A stretch of DNA of 21,996 nt from Stenotrophomonas maltophilia (GTDB lineage: Bacteria > Pseudomonadota > Gammaproteobacteria > Xanthomonadales > Xanthomonadaceae): contig DJBL01000037.1 in the NCBI GenBank assembly GCA_002435595.1, forward strand, positions 1-21,996, given 5' to 3'. The notes below the pieces were generated by a model that was not told the origin of the DNA, ran no database searches, and worked only from the letters and a program-made list of their open reading frames with translations. Every line of letters begins with the position of its first letter. Position 1 is the first letter of the stretch. Below are positions 17,701-21,996 of the stretch, in pieces. Both the position numbers and the translations under genes were made by a program.

Positions 17701-18052
17701 GGGCCCGGCCCTGCCATCGCGGCCGGCGCGGATCGAACTTGGCCAGGCGCTCTTCGCCCCGGGCAGTGCAGGCCTGCAGGCCGACCGCGGGCCGGTGCTG
17801 GACAAGGCCGCCCAGGCGCTGATCGCACGTGGCGGCGGGCGCCTGCTGCTCACCGCCGCGCCCGGTCAGGACGCGCTGGCACGGCAACGCGCGCAGGCCG
17901 TGCAGGCCGCACTGGCGACACGCCTGCCCGCGGCCGTGGCCGCGGCAAGCCACATCGAGGTGGTGGCCGGCGACGGCAGCGTGCTGCACCGCCTGCCGCT
18001 GGACACACCTCCCGTGCCGCCTGGCACCGACCGCAGCAGGGAGGGGCGCTGA
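5744..18052 (+). CDS. Giant Ig-like repeat surface protein with OmpA-like C-terminus
   Basis: This 4102-aa protein has a signal peptide at 1-34 (hydrophobic 15-30, cleavage near LRA|QS). Residues 37-67 resemble the terminal hairpin of a DUF11 domain, and a full DUF11 follows at about 70-204. Residues 207-3351 form 17 modules of 182-187 aa, each of two Ig-like (Big_9/cadherin-like) domains. Four single Ig-like domains (3352-3744), a DUF11 (3745-3878), an SdrD_B-like domain with DDRNGNGIQDEGE (from 3879) and an OmpA-like region (about 3994-4102) follow. Every repeat domain carries a Cys pair. The protein is presumably exported by Sec and acts as a long stalk or adhesin at the cell surface, anchored in the envelope by its C-terminus; this role is inferred from architecture. 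Its stop lies 1 nt before the start of the barrel gene. No catalytic motif is visible. Confidence 0.92.
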   Translation: MAATGTQRRAGMASAGIAYAVALLTLLLPPTLRAQSYPNPLNNTATVTAPTDVADPALGNNTATDTNALALQAQLSVTKTRLSASPVPAGGAVQYRIQVSNAGPSAASGVAVVDNVSALLGNVAWTCQATTAASSCAQSSGTGNAVNVLVNVGVGDSVVVLVNATAPTTTPSTVPANSVSLVLPSGTTDPTPGDNTASTPAVPVQANALVAVNDTFATPISSTTGGSTPSVLGNDTLNGTPVNGASLIIALQNAPPGFTINSGGLITVPAGAAAGATTLNYQICESASPTNCATASASVVIAPTAVNDSFNAVGGSASFSGTLAGNDNVPTGAVYSAIGTPPAGLTVNSAGTFTYAPAGGIVVPTSFQYQACLPAPNATVCATASAAIVVNANALVAADDTFGVAIPAGTGGVTPSVLTNDTFNGGAVPQAQVTLSLVGAPAGFAINANGTVQVPNTAPAGPLALTYRFCENALPANCATATANLVVSPDAVNDTVTTPGGGQPATGSLAGNDNTASGSAYTLGTTPTRGTAVVNADGTFSYTPLNAATGPDSFTYQVCLPAPNATVCDTATVSVNVQANQIVAANDVFVTPLQAGTTSPVSLLGNDTFNGTAVAPAAVNLTLAGAPAGYAVNAAGQVAIPAGAVAGAVSFNYQICEVAAPGNCATASVQLVIAPDAVDDTFAATAGVALADNVAGNDNAGAGAQFSLLAGAAHGSVSVAADGSFSYTAQAAYTGPDSFRYQLCLPAPNTGVCDAAVATINVGPGAIAANNDDFSAAPLTSAGGVTASVIANDTFNGAPILPAQATLALINAPPAGYTLGSDGRLQVPAGVPAGPVSLVYQLCQAGTSNCATATIAVVIAPDAVADAYTTQVGTPVSGNVAVNDNVAAGTTYAVSGATPAGLTFNPDGSFTYTPAAQYTGTTTFSYQACLATPLAGVCDTATVTLNVNAGTLVANDDDFRATLINPASGGTTNSVLGNDTINGAVPPAPAQVILSLVGAPAGYVLNSNGTLSVPGGAAAGAVGFSYQLCEAALPSNCTTAAVRLLLAPVAVNDNLSTPVGVAVGGSVATNDNVPANAGFSLSGTAPAGLVFNPDGSFLYTPPVGTQGVVTFAYQACLPAPDNAVCAGATVTVNVNAGTLVASDDDFRGTPINPATGGSTASVLNNDSLNATTPPASADVLLSLVGAPSGYTLAADGTLTIADGVPAGAVTLTYQLCETALPGNCDSAQIQLLVSPLAAADVFSTTAGQLLAGNVGSNDNAPAGAVFALSGAAPAGLQFGPDGSFLYTPPGGFTGPVAFSYQVCLPAPDSAQCSPANVILNVNAGTLLALDDDFSASPLAPGGASATSVLLNDSLNGSTPPAAASVLLSLVGAPAGYSLDANGLLQVPAGATGGATVLNYQVCEAVMPGNCASATIRLVVTPSASNDAYSTAAGQALNGNVGDNDNVPAGAVFSLTGPAPAGLSFNPSGSFSYVPPVGVATPVTFSYQVCLPAPNAALCATASASIAITVGTLAANNDDFSTTPINPVTGGSTTSVLANDALNGATPPAVADVRLSLVGAPAGVAVTSEGAITVAPGTPAGVKNLTYQLCEAAAPGNCALAAVRMVVAPSAVDDALSTPAGQALSGSLASNDNAPVGAQFSVLNAPPANLALAADGTFTYTPAPGFTGAVVFQYQVCLAAPDAAACATATATINVNSGTLVAVDDSFATPLVPGAASPSVLTNDTLNAATPLPAEVQLSLVGAPTGFAIANDGTLSVDAGTAAGAITLTYQICEAAASTNCATASIALVVAPAPANDAFTVQAGQTLAGNVSGNDNMPIGALYTLQGTPPAGVTFAADGSFTYAPPAGTTSPASFVYQACLPAPNGAVCGTATATLNINNGLLVPADDSFGPTAPGASTPSVLGNDALNGVTPPATASVSLSLVGAPAGFTLNPDGTLSVGITAPTGAIALVYQICETAAANNCATANIAVVVRPAPVNDVLAVQSGQPNTGNVSGNDGMPAGSSWSVASPPQGLLFNSNGSFTYTPPAGTIGPVTFDYQACLPAPDAAVCGTATATLNISVNAVVANDDTFAVPVSVGAATPSVLANDSLNGVTPPASATVQLLLVGAPAGFVINNDGTVQVPAGVTAGATLLTYQVCEAASPTNCATAAIRFVVTPMPQNDAFAVQAGGTISNASVAGNDSMPAGSIWTVQGTAPSGLVFSGDGSFNYTPPVGTAGAVTFTYQACLPAPNAAVCGLATATVNVNQGTLVAGDDSFTGVAPGSATPSVLANDALNSTSPPAAGSVQLSLVGAPAGYGIAADGTISVPVAVTAGPATLTYQICETAVPSNCDTATVSLVITPVAQDDAYAVQAGGSISNGNVAANDNLPAGAVWAVQGATPAGLTFNANGTFTYTPPIGTVGPVVFTYQACLSAPNAALCDTASVTLNINTGTLVAVDDSLSGVAAGGTTSISVLANDTLDAVSPPLPASVVLTLVGAPAGYTLNPDGTLSVGGTVTSGTSTLTYQICEAAAPTNCDTASITVIVSPSPQDDAFSVQAGHSLSNSVASNDNLPAGSTFTVQGTPPAGLTFNADGSFTYAPLPGTPSPLTFVYQACLPAPNALCAPASVTLNIATGTLLAGNDTLSGVAPGTTSAASVLANDSLNGVSPPAAANVLLTLVGAPAGFAITPTGTVSVAVGVSAGPTTLTYQVCEAAAPGNCATASVTVIVSPTPQDDAFSVQAGQTLSNSVASNDGMPAGASWAVQGTPPPGLSFNPDGSFLYTPPVGAVSPVGFTYQTCLPAPNNSLCATAVVTLNINNGTLSAGDDSLVGVLAGATTGTSVLANDSLNGVSPPAAADVILSLVGAPGGFTLNPDGTISVGSGVGSGSTTITYQVCEAAAPANCDTARVTVVVTPAPQNDAFAVQAGQTLANTVATNDATPPGALYTLQDTAPTGLLFNPDGSFSYTPAVGVTGPLSVAYQVCLPAPDASLCGRAIVTININNGQLVAGDDTFTGVAPGSTSTASVLANDSLNGVSPPAAVDVLLSLVGAPAGFSIGTDGRISVPTGVTSGATAITYQICEAAAPANCDTASVTVVVSPAPQNDAFSVPVGQTLSNSVASNDNMPVAALYSVQGTTPPGLSLAGTGAFTYTPPPGTPSPVGFTYQACLPAPYAASCGTATVTININNGTLVAGDDVLTDVLPGGSSSTSVLANDRLNGVSPPAPADVILSLVGAPAGITLQPDGTISVGTGTASGATPITYQVCEAAAPANCATAGVTVVITPAPQNDSYTGTAGQPITGNVAGNDSTPPGALHTLTSGAVAGLAFNADGSFIYTPPSGSSGPVSFTYRVCLPAPYSAQCGDASVSLTLSGSANVVLAVNDDFTSTPVDPSVGGTIARSVLDNDSYNNVSPPPVGSVVASLTGSTPGYTMNNQGQIMVAAGVQPGQVQLAYQLCENGVPTNCTTALATVRVQGAVGALLAVDDSGGPVGPTGRTRLLNVFTNDTFNTAPLDPAQVSFAPVATAALGFSADGWVDVAAGLAPGTYSTTYTICLLNQPTVCDTGTLSVTVIAVAPGVDAEDDQVNLPQDGVIEIDVLGNDRVNGTPIDPATVTVTISAPPPYGTATVLPRARIRFAALTNFSGVQSFDYQVCDIADPAMCASATVTITIEPNVLTLVDDAVTAPSSAPLRIDVLGNDSARTAPLDPASLQVATAPTHGSVACANGQCTYTPAANFAGTDSFRYRVCDVSIPVPLCAEANVAVTVAGQQAVLRLTKVAARRSAQIGDLVRYTVTIDNVGEVDANGATLLDTLPPGFTFVRAGFAVQDADNDARTSGVQPLRIDGIDVAVGERATLVYYLRVGAGTGTGVHTNRITAIDGENRTIGNVASAEVDVTTDPLLDESLILGSVFDDRNGNGIQDEGERGIPGVRVAAVEGLLMETDAFGRYHLVGIPGGQARGRNFILKVDPATLPGGAVFTTPNPLVRRITPGLPARFDFGVRLPEGALGGATAGPALPSRPARIELGQALFAPGSAGLQADRGPVLDKAAQALIARGGGRLLLTAAPGQDALARQRAQAVQAALATRLPAAVAAASHIEVVAGDGSVLHRLPLDTPPVPPGTDRSREGR
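5852..5944 (+). other. DUF11 C-terminal hairpin fragment at the mature N-terminus
   Basis: The segment YPNPLNNTATVTAP...DPALGNNTATDTN directly after the signal peptide matches the last two strands of DUF11 domains. Compare SVSLVLPSGTTDPTPGDNTAS in the complete DUF11 of the same protein. It has no preceding DUF11 body in this polypeptide, but supplies exactly what the previous protein lacks. Confidence 0.65.
6362..15796 (+). repeat. 17 tandem coding modules of 546-561 bp (34 Ig-like domains)
   Basis: Module starts are 6362, 6920, 7481, 8039, 8594, 9155, 9716, 10274, 10835, 11384, 11930, 12485, 13037, 13586, 14138, 14690 and 15242. Each module has an A domain and a B domain. A contains VxxxDDxF, SVLxND, SLVGAPAGF and a YQxCE...NC end. 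B contains ND.F, GNDN.PAG, FNPDGSFxYTPP and a YQxCLPAP....C end. Modules 1-8 are slightly longer and share a GG-containing A loop. Modules 9-17 are shorter and more alike (LVAGDDS, LNGVSPPAA, VQAGQTL, and in 13, 14 and 16 SNSVASND). This suggests a more recent expansion toward the C-terminal side. Confidence 0.92.
15797..16975 (+). repeat. Four single, more divergent Ig-like domains
   Basis: Four further domains begin near 15797, 16097, 16398 and 16684. They keep the DD, V(L/F)xND and terminal Cys-pair signature but no longer alternate as A and B. The last two (IDVLGNDRVNG, IDVLGNDSARTAP, YTPAANFAGTDSFRYRVCD) are closest to the general Big_9 consensus found in other bacteria. The last also has an extra pair (VACANGQC). 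They form the transition from the repetitive stalk to the C-terminal domains. Confidence 0.8.
17378..17680 (+). other. SdrD_B-like domain of the giant protein
   Basis: ILGSVFDDRNGNGIQDEGE followed by GIPGVRV and TDAFGRYHLVGIPGG is the usual form of SdrD B-like/Cna-B-type domains. The D-x-N-x-N-G-x-x-D stretch is an EF-hand-like calcium loop in that family. Calcium probably stiffens this part. Confidence 0.75.
17723..18049 (+). other. Degenerate OmpA-like C-terminal region
   Basis: The stretch from LFAPGSAGL to RAQAVQAAL follows the order of an OmpA peptidoglycan-binding domain. It has an F..(D/G)SA.L start, a long helix, a beta-strand, then Arg4049 in RAQAV matching the conserved OmpA arginine. 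The conserved Asp of the TD motif is replaced (LLTAAPG) and the loop is shortened. Binding to diaminopimelate may be weak or lost. The identification is tentative. Confidence 0.5.
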
Positions 18053-18053
18053 C

Positions 18054-21000
18054 ATGGAGAACACCCTGAGCCCGACCATTGCCCCGACCACCACGCCGCT
18101 CCGCCACCGCAGGGTCGGCCTGGGCCTGGCCCTGCTGCTGATCGCTGCCCCGGGCGCCGCCCAGCAGCCCGCGCCGGCTGACGCACCGGCGCCGGTGCGC
18201 TGCGAGGCCGACAGTTGCCGCAGCGATGAGGGCCTGCTGCTGCGCATCGACGACGACACCGATACCGCGCCGCTGCCGTTGACCGGCCGCACCGATCCGC
18301 GAGCGGCCAACGCGGTGCCGGCCACGCCGGCCGCCAGCGCCAACGTCGCCGCAGCGGGGGGGCAGTTCATGGCCGAGCTGCCCAACGGTGGCGTGGTATG
18401 GGCCACCGAAGATCCCAGCATGGTGCCGCCCAGCCTGAGCGTGCAGGCCGCTGCCACCGTGCCGTTCGAGAACGGCCGGGTGACCCGCCCGCTGCGCTTC
18501 CACAGCTACAACAACTACGCCTCCTTCATCCAGAAGCTGGAGGTCACCCTGTATCGCGGCACCGACACCGATCTGGTGACCCCGCTGGCGCGCATCGACC
18601 TGCCGGTGGGTTACGTGGGGGATGCCGAGTGGAACGGCGAGCTGCCGGGCGACATCAAGCTGCGCACCGGCGATGACCTGATCTACGTCGCCCGTGCCTA
18701 CGATGCCGGTGGCGCGTTCGACGAAACCCGCCTCCAGCGCATCCAGCTGGTCACCCCGGCCGACTTCGACCGTGGGCTGCAGGTCACCCGCGAGAACGTG
18801 CAGAAGACCCTCGGCCAGGCGCTGGATGGCGACAGCGCGCAGGACCTGCAGGTCAGCAACAGCATCTACGGCCAGAGCACGCTGCGCCTGCAGAACATCC
18901 CCATCCACGGTTCCCGCGTGCGCCTGTACGGGCGCAACCTGGAGCCCAACAGCCGCGTGCGCATCAACGGCCAGGATTTCCCGGTGGACCTGGAGCAGAA
19001 GTTCGCCGCCGAGTTCCTCGAGCCGGTCGGCCAGCATCGGTACCAGGTCAGCGTGGAGTCGCGCGATGCGCCTTCGGCGCAGCGCCAGCTCGACGTGGAT
19101 GTCACCGGCCGCTACCTGTTTCTGGTGGCCATCGCCGATGTGACCGTGTCCAGCAACAGCGCCAGCGGCAACGTGCAGCCGCTGGCCGCCGACGACCGCG
19201 ACACCGACGGCTTCCTCAGCGAAGGGCGGCTGGCGTTCTATCTCAAGGGCAAGATGCGCGGCAAATACCTGGTCACCGCCCAGGCCGACACCCAGGACCG
19301 CGAGCTGAAGTACCTGTTCCGCGACTTCTCCGAAGCCGATGCGCAGGACGTGTTCCGCCGCCTCGACCCGGACCTGTACTACCCGGTGTACGGCGATGAC
19401 TCCACCACCTACCGCGACGTGGATACCCAGGGCCGGCTGTACCTGCGCGTGGACTGGGACCAGAGCCAGGCCCTGTGGGGCAACTACGCCACCGGCATCA
19501 CCGGCACCGAGTACGGCCAGTACGTGCGCTCGTTGTACGGCGGCGCGTTGAACTGGCGCTCGCTGGCGGCCACGCCGCTGGGCGATGCGCGCTCGCAGTT
19601 GAAGCTGTTCGGCTCTGAAGCACAATCGGCGCCGGGCCACAGCGAGTTCCTCGGCACCGGCGGCAGCCTCTACTACCTGCGCCACACCGACGTGCTGCCC
19701 GGCTCGGAGCAGGTGGTGCTGGAAGTGCGCGACCGCACCACCGGCCGCACCGAAACCCGGGCCACCCTGCAGGAGGGCGTGGACTACGAGATCGACAACC
19801 TGCAGGGCCGGCTGATCCTGACCCGCCCACTGGCCCAGCTCACCCGCGAGAACGTGCGCAGCATTACCCGCGACATGCCGCTGGACGGTTACGACCAGCT
19901 GCTGCTGGTGGACTATGAGTACGTGCCGCTGGGCTTCAGCAGCGACGATGTCACCTACGGTGCGCGCGGCCGCCAGTGGATCGGTGACCACGTGGCGATC
20001 GGCGGCACCTGGATCGACGAAAACCGCAGCGGCGAAAACTACACCCTCAAGGGCGCCGACCTCACCCTGCAGGCCGGCCGCGGTACCTACCTCAAGCTCG
20101 AACAGACCCGCACCGACGCCACCGCCGCCCCGGTGTTCTATTCGGACAATGGCGGCCTGAGCTTCATCCGTCGCAACCCCTACGAAGGCCGGCGCTCGGG
20201 CACGGCCAGTGCGGTGGAGGCGCGCGCCAACCTGCGCGAACTCGGCTGGACCCGTCGCGACTGGAGCCTGGGCGCGTGGTGGCGCGACGTCGATGCCGGC
20301 TTCTCGGTGGCCCGCCAGGACACCGGCCAGCCCATCCAGGAATACGGCGCGGAGTTCCTCGGCTACCTCAGCGACGATCTCAGCCTGTACGGCCGCCACA
20401 CCCGCACCGAGCAGGGCGACCTGGCCCTGGAACAGAGCCAGCTCACCGCCGAGTGGCGGTTGGGCAACGATGGCCAGCTCAGTGGCGAGCTGCGCCGCGT
20501 GCGCGAGGAACAGACCCTGCAGGACGTCTCCGCGCTGCTCGCGGCGATCGGCTATCGGCAGCGCTTCGGCGCCTCGTGGGAGCTGTACGGCACCGGCCAG
20601 GTCACGCTGGACGATGACGGCGGTGCATATGAGAACAACGACCTGCTCACCCTCGGTGCGCGTTATCTGTTCGGCGACCGCAGCAGCGTGGGGGCCGAGC
20701 TCAGCGGTGGCAGCCGCGGCCACGGCGCCAAGGTGGATGCCGAGTACCGCATGGCACCGGACCACAGCCTGTACGGCAGTTACAGCTACAGCACCGATCG
20801 CACCGGCACCGATCCGCTGTTCGACACCGGCCTGCAGAGCGGCTGGACGCTGGGCCAGCGCTGGCGCCTGAGCAACCAGGTCAACGTCTACAACGAAAGC
20901 CAGTACCTCAAGGATCGGCGCCAGGACAGCGCCGGCCTGGTGCACACCTTCGGCATGGACTTCTATCCCGCGCAGGGCTGGAACCTGGGCTTCACCGTCA

Positions 21001-21755
21001 TGGATGGCGAGCTGGACTCCACGGCGGGCCGCATCGACCGCCGCGCCTACAGCGTCAGCGGTGGCCGCACCGATGCACTGGCCCAGTGGAGCAGCAAGCT
21101 GGAGTACCGCCGCGACAGCGGCGCCGAACAACGCGAACAGTGGGTGACCACCAACCGCCTGCTGTACAAGCTCAACGAAGATTGGCGCTTCGCGCTGCGC
21201 GCCAACTATGCCGACACCGACGACCGCATCAATCCGGTGGCCGATGCCAAGCTGGTGGAGACCAACGTCGGCTTTGCCTGGCGACCGCACGACAACACCC
21301 GTTGGGCGGGCTTCGGCAAATTCACCTATCTCTACGACGTGGCCTCGCTGGGCCAGGAGGGCGGCAACCTCTACGACCAGCGCTCGCAGGTGCTCTCGCT
21401 GGAAGGCATCCGCCAGTTTGGCGCGCGCTGGGAGCTGGCCGGCAAGCTGGCCTCACGCTGGGGCGACTATCGCACCGGCCGCGGCGAAGGTGCCTGGCTG
21501 GACAGCCGCGCCGACTTTGCCGCGCTGCAGCTGCGTTATCGCCTGTTCGAGAAATGGGAAGGCCTGGCCGAACACCGCTGGCTGAAGGTGCGCGATGGCG
21601 GCGTGCGCAAGGGCTGGCTGCTCGGCGTGGACCGCCGCGTGGGCGAGAACTTCAAGGTCGGGGTGGGGTACAACTTCACCGAGTTCAGTGATGACATGAC
21701 CGAGTTGCGGTATGACCAGAAGGGGTTCTTCCTGAACATGGCGGGGTATTACTAG
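18054..21755 (+). CDS. Large outer-membrane beta-barrel protein, partner of the giant protein
   Basis: This 1233-aa protein starts at the ATG 1 nt after the giant gene's stop (TGAcATG), with GGAGGGG about 7 nt upstream, so it is almost certainly co-translated. It has a signal peptide at 1-36 (hydrophobic 21-32, GAA|QQ), a Pro/Ala-rich linker with C50 and C55, and an Ig-like/FlgD-like domain at about 105-235. A second beta domain lies at about 275-350 (VRLYGRNLEPNSRVRINGQDF). From about 350 to the end, alternating aromatic and polar strands with acidic turns indicate a large barrel. It ends in FFLNMAGYY, an aromatic C-terminus of the type read by the BAM machinery. There is no TonB box or plug domain that I recognise, so I do not call it a TonB-dependent receptor. 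A role in exposing or anchoring the giant protein is inference. Confidence 0.88.
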   Translation: MENTLSPTIAPTTTPLRHRRVGLGLALLLIAAPGAAQQPAPADAPAPVRCEADSCRSDEGLLLRIDDDTDTAPLPLTGRTDPRAANAVPATPAASANVAAAGGQFMAELPNGGVVWATEDPSMVPPSLSVQAAATVPFENGRVTRPLRFHSYNNYASFIQKLEVTLYRGTDTDLVTPLARIDLPVGYVGDAEWNGELPGDIKLRTGDDLIYVARAYDAGGAFDETRLQRIQLVTPADFDRGLQVTRENVQKTLGQALDGDSAQDLQVSNSIYGQSTLRLQNIPIHGSRVRLYGRNLEPNSRVRINGQDFPVDLEQKFAAEFLEPVGQHRYQVSVESRDAPSAQRQLDVDVTGRYLFLVAIADVTVSSNSASGNVQPLAADDRDTDGFLSEGRLAFYLKGKMRGKYLVTAQADTQDRELKYLFRDFSEADAQDVFRRLDPDLYYPVYGDDSTTYRDVDTQGRLYLRVDWDQSQALWGNYATGITGTEYGQYVRSLYGGALNWRSLAATPLGDARSQLKLFGSEAQSAPGHSEFLGTGGSLYYLRHTDVLPGSEQVVLEVRDRTTGRTETRATLQEGVDYEIDNLQGRLILTRPLAQLTRENVRSITRDMPLDGYDQLLLVDYEYVPLGFSSDDVTYGARGRQWIGDHVAIGGTWIDENRSGENYTLKGADLTLQAGRGTYLKLEQTRTDATAAPVFYSDNGGLSFIRRNPYEGRRSGTASAVEARANLRELGWTRRDWSLGAWWRDVDAGFSVARQDTGQPIQEYGAEFLGYLSDDLSLYGRHTRTEQGDLALEQSQLTAEWRLGNDGQLSGELRRVREEQTLQDVSALLAAIGYRQRFGASWELYGTGQVTLDDDGGAYENNDLLTLGARYLFGDRSSVGAELSGGSRGHGAKVDAEYRMAPDHSLYGSYSYSTDRTGTDPLFDTGLQSGWTLGQRWRLSNQVNVYNESQYLKDRRQDSAGLVHTFGMDFYPAQGWNLGFTVMDGELDSTAGRIDRRAYSVSGGRTDALAQWSSKLEYRRDSGAEQREQWVTTNRLLYKLNEDWRFALRANYADTDDRINPVADAKLVETNVGFAWRPHDNTRWAGFGKFTYLYDVASLGQEGGNLYDQRSQVLSLEGIRQFGARWELAGKLASRWGDYRTGRGEGAWLDSRADFAALQLRYRLFEKWEGLAEHRWLKVRDGGVRKGWLLGVDRRVGENFKVGVGYNFTEFSDDMTELRYDQKGFFLNMAGYY

Positions 21756-21841
21756 GCTTCGGCGTTGTCTGGCCTGCCACGTTCCTCTTCGTCATTGTCT
21801 GGCCTGCCACGCTCATCTTCGTCATTGTCTGGCCTGCCACG
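21756..21841. repeat. Three 30-bp tandem repeats
   Basis: The 17-mer TTGTCTGGCCTGCCACG occurs exactly at 21765-21781, 21795-21811 and 21825-21841, a period of 30 bp. The 13-bp interval between copies is also similar (TTCCTCTTCGTCA, CTCATCTTCGTCA), and a partial interval precedes the first copy. The last copy runs into the REP-like palindrome at 21835-21857. Confidence 0.9.
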
Positions 21842-21857
21842 CATGGCGTGGCACTAC
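21835..21857 (-). repeat. GTAG-type REP palindrome (SMAG-like)
   Basis: Read on the - strand, GTAG is followed by TGCCACGC, a CAT loop and GCGTGGCA, a perfect 8-bp stem. A GTAG head directly joined to a stem-loop is the hallmark of the REP family known in Stenotrophomonas maltophilia as SMAG elements. Its position 80 nt after the barrel gene suggests a role in transcript 3'-end stabilisation or termination. Confidence 0.7.
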
Positions 21858-21907
21858 CGGAGATCGCGGCTTCGGCGGTCGGCTTCGGTGTGTGGGCTGT
21901 GGTCATT

Positions 21908-21950
21908 GGTCAGTGGTCGATCCCGGGAATGTCTGGATCGGTCACTGACC
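21908..21950. terminator. Long 16-bp-stem hairpin
   Basis: GGTCAGTGGTCGATCC (21908-21923) pairs with GGATCGGTCACTGACC (21935-21950) across an 11-nt loop. There are 14 Watson-Crick pairs and two central G-U pairs. No T-tract follows on the + strand. It could end the operon transcript or be a remnant of a small palindromic mobile element. Confidence 0.5.
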
Positions 21951-21964
21951 GCCCGGCCAACCGC

Positions 21965-21987
21965 GTAGATCCAGACCATGCCTGGAT
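21965..21987 (+). repeat. Second GTAG-type REP palindrome
   Basis: GTAG is followed by ATCCAG, a 7-nt loop and CTGGAT, giving a 6-bp stem. It is in the opposite orientation to the element at 21835-21857, so the two GTAG heads face each other across about 107 bp. The stem is shorter and less perfect than the first, and the window ends 9 nt later. Confidence 0.6.
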
Positions 21988-21996
21988 AGGCCACCG

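Larger units (their letters stand above)
21756..21996. other. Non-coding repeat-rich right edge
   Basis: After the barrel gene stop there are 241 bp with no supportable gene. They contain three 30-bp tandem repeats, two GTAG-type palindromes in opposite orientation and a long hairpin between them, listed separately. Short open frames here are artefacts of the 30-bp period. Confidence 0.8.

Noticed and set aside
17829..18053. Upstream in-frame start for the barrel gene inside the giant gene
   Set aside because: The extension overlaps the OmpA-like coding region in another frame and would bury the signal peptide. ATG 18054 has GGAGGGG at good spacing.
15368..18457. Long stop-free - strand frame under the end of the giant gene
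   Set aside because: It is an antisense shadow of the repeats and C-terminal domains, with no domain or signal of its own.
17850..21290. Long stop-free - strand frame under the barrel gene
   Set aside because: It is a compositional shadow. The + strand frame has a signal peptide, coupled start and C-terminal barrel signature.
18054..21755. Classical TonB-dependent receptor assignment for the barrel protein
   Set aside because: I see no TonB box or plug domain. The N-terminal part is Ig-like/FlgD-like instead.
21765..21841. Possible CRISPR array (17-bp repeat with 13-bp spacers)
   Set aside because: The intervals are nearly identical to each other and far too short for spacers, and there are no cas genes. 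This is a simple 30-bp tandem repeat.
21685..21968. Small open frames on both strands with 10-residue peptide repeats
   Set aside because: The peptide repeat is only the translation of the 30-bp non-coding repeat, and one frame overlaps the end of the barrel gene.

Overview
This is a very GC-rich window (by eye well above 65% G+C, apart from one AT-richer intergenic region at 3162-3475). Gene content and the GTAG-headed palindromes at the right end resemble a Xanthomonadaceae chromosome, most likely Stenotrophomonas or a close relative. That assignment rests on pattern recognition, not a database search.

Left part (1-2753, + strand): a tightly packed run of housekeeping genes. It holds the 3' end of ftsE, complete ftsX, a tandem-receiver response regulator with no output domain, and ung (uracil-DNA glycosylase). 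Junctions are ATGA overlaps or a 7-nt gap, so these four look co-transcribed and translationally coupled. A short convergent gap with a hairpin (2759-2777) separates ung from a small XRE-type regulator on the - strand (2796-3161).

Middle and right part (3162-21755): a 314-bp AT-richer divergent region carries a sigma70-like promoter (3321-3349) and a perfect 14-bp palindrome (3374-3387). It leads into a three-gene + strand operon of exported proteins. The first is a 718-aa protein with a TadG-like ectodomain, a SpaA-like domain and an incomplete DUF11 domain. The second is a 4102-aa giant made of 17 two-domain Ig-like modules plus four single Ig-like domains, then DUF11, SdrD_B-like and degenerate OmpA-like C-terminal domains. 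The third is a 1233-aa outer-membrane beta-barrel protein ending in a terminal aromatic residue. The last two genes are one nucleotide apart. I infer a cell-surface filament or adhesin system: the giant protein is the repetitive stalk, its C-terminus is the envelope anchor, the barrel is the outer-membrane partner, and the 718-aa protein is a partner at the N-terminal end of the stalk.

The most unusual point is that the DUF11 fold at the end of the first protein stops before its final strands, and the missing strands appear immediately after the signal peptide of the second protein. This suggests gene fission or fold completion between the two proteins. All 38 Ig-like repeat domains also carry a Cys pair at the same place. 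The right edge (21756-21996) is non-coding: three 30-bp tandem repeats, two GTAG-type REP palindromes in opposite orientation, and a 16-bp-stem hairpin between them.
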